Of a stretch of DNA of 64,000 bases, positions 62,746-64,000 are shown one piece after another (positions within the stretch are counted from its first letter, which is position 1; each line of letters opens with the position of its first letter). A program made the position numbers and the translations under genes. The DNA lies in contig OY998178.1 in NCBI GenBank assembly GCA_963921935.1, forward strand, positions 197,998,862 to 198,062,861. The letters run 5' to 3'. The notes beneath the pieces were generated by a model that saw nothing but the letters and a program-made list of their open reading frames with translations, was not told where the DNA came from and ran no database searches. Source of the stretch: Galeruca laticollis (lineage: Eukaryota; Arthropoda; Insecta; Coleoptera; Chrysomelidae).

Positions 62746-64000
62746 GTATGTTATTTATTTTTCAATTTTTGATATTTGAATGGTTCCTAAACATATTCAG
62801 GCTTAAAATAAGGGATGAATTTAAAAGAACATTGAGCAGGCCCACAAAGTAGTACTTTGTCCAAGTTGATATTAGCAAGTCAGCAAATACACATATTTTG
62901 TACTGAAGTGACTAGTCACATATAGTAAGCAATTGTATTTTATATCAAGCCAGATGTGTTTTACACATCAATGACAAAATGTGAAAAATTGATGTCAGAT
63001 ATTTCTGTTGACACATTGTCTTATGAATGATAAAGATAGTGAGTGGGAAACCTTCTTATTTTCTTCTTCGTGACTTATTCATGACTTTATGTCATTGGCA
63101 AGTATTTTCATATCTTCCAGAAAGTTCTCACTTTATTTCATCATGTGTCCTCTATCTGGTTAATCCATTGTCTTCTTAATATTCCTCTTTGCTTTTTCCT
63201 TGGTATACCTACCTCCATTATTTTCCTAGCTATTCTTTGCTAGCTCATTCTCATTATATGTCCATACCAATTTAACTGTTTCATTTCAATTGCTTCTATT
63301 TTTTTCTGAATTACCCAATTCTCTGTTGCATATGTTATTGTACAAATAGTTATTACATTATGCATTCTTTTCTTTATTTCAATATCTATCTGTTTGTAGT
63401 TAGGATCGTTTTCTTTATTGTATAGTATAATCTTGGTGATTTATTGGCTCTATTTGTTAATTCTGCGTATATTTTCCCGTCTTCTGTGATGATGCAGATA
63501 CTCTTTCTAGAATGTTTTCTTTGTATTTTTTGATTTCTTCACTTTTTTGGCCATCTTTATTTCTTTCGTTTATTATCATATATTTCGTCTTGTTTGTGTT
63601 TATTTCCATTTTCATTCTTTCATCCCCTATATTCCATATATTTACTAATTTCTGCATTGTATATCTTGAATTTGCAATCAATACTATATAATCTCTATAT
63701 AACAAATTACTGAGTCTAACTGGTTCTAATTTTTTTTATCCTATAATTGTATCTAGTTGTTTTTCTTCATCTTCTTTAACTCTTTTAATGATCTTATTCG
63801 TGACCAAAATAAATAATAACGGGCTTAAACTGTCTCCGTGTTTTATGCCTTTTTTCATTAGAAATTCTTCTGATCTTCCTCTTATCTGTATCTGGCATCT
63901 TACAGTTTGATATGTGCTCTTTATTACTTTCACCAGTGTTGTTTGTATTTCCATTTTTTCTAAGCATTTCCATGTTTCCTCTATATCTGTAGTGTCAAAA
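62746..64000 (-). pseudogene. RTE-like LINE relic and flank, inverted copy of 15230-16585
   Basis: Bases 62746-63050 match the flank 16585-16284. From about 63050 the minus strand carries the RTE tail and then RT pieces: LVNIWNIGDERMKMEINTNK then TKYMIINERNKDGQ (63660-63540) and IKHGDSLSPLLFILVTNKII (63860-63800), as in the 15.2-kb copy (IKHGDSVSPLLFILVMSKVI). The copy runs off the window end. Confidence 0.75.

Noticed and set aside
1..64000. Scan for tRNA, rRNA and other structured RNA genes
   Set aside because: No cloverleaf or rRNA-like segment was recognised by eye; a covariance-model search was not possible.

Overview
The window looks like a nuclear segment from an insect with a large, repeat-rich, AT-rich genome. 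A beetle is plausible, but the sequence does not prove the order. Two host genes are recognisable and both encode mitochondrial proteins. TIM44, the matrix-side subunit of the presequence import motor, lies on the minus strand with three coding exons (25278-25231, 25171-24730, 6823-6063). ETFDH, the electron-transfer-flavoprotein:ubiquinone oxidoreductase, lies on the plus strand with five visible exons (26045-33881), and its C-terminal third is missing from the window. The two start codons are 766 bp apart and divergent, so the genes probably share a promoter region. All exon junctions obey GT/AG and keep phase, and both encoded proteins are uninterrupted.

Almost everything else is transposable elements, most of them nested. 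From left to right: (1) 209-3923, a PIF/Harbinger element with a MADF partner gene and a broken HARBI1-like transposase, split by a 5'-truncated RTE LINE flanked by a 10-bp target duplication. (2) 6824-24729, a 17.9-kb TIM44 intron. It contains a LOA/R1-like LINE with a perfect 16-bp target duplication, an RTE relic, and a Tc1-like element (16586-24716) that starts 13 nt inside the 5' splice site. That Tc1-like element was itself invaded by three others: a 3.7-kb mariner-like element with about 660-bp inverted arms, a 626-bp non-autonomous element, and a mariner that in turn carries a foldback retro-insert and an internal duplication. (3) The ETFDH introns, with a second Tc1-like copy, a decayed DUF7869-type gene, MITE and tandem repeats.

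Downstream of ETFDH exon 5 no further host exon was found. The region 34.8-47.5 kb is a Jockey-like LINE on the minus strand, split by a Ty3/Gypsy errantivirus-like provirus (gag, pol, env, two 183-bp LTRs) that has an inverted piece of its own leader and gag start attached beyond the 3' LTR. The region 47.5-55.9 kb holds a Tc1-like N-terminal relic and a spliced DUF7869-type gene interrupted by a second LOA-like LINE. At 58.5-59.7 kb is a decayed Crypton-type tyrosine recombinase. At 60.0-61.9 kb is a CR1-like LINE interrupted by a MITE. From 61961 to the window end lies an inverted copy of the 15.2-21.1 kb segment, with the same TE junctions but without the 3.7-kb insert, so it serves as a natural empty site.

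Limits: all family assignments come from motif recognition in translated sequence, without database searches. Element edges are exact where terminal repeats or target duplications are visible and approximate elsewhere.
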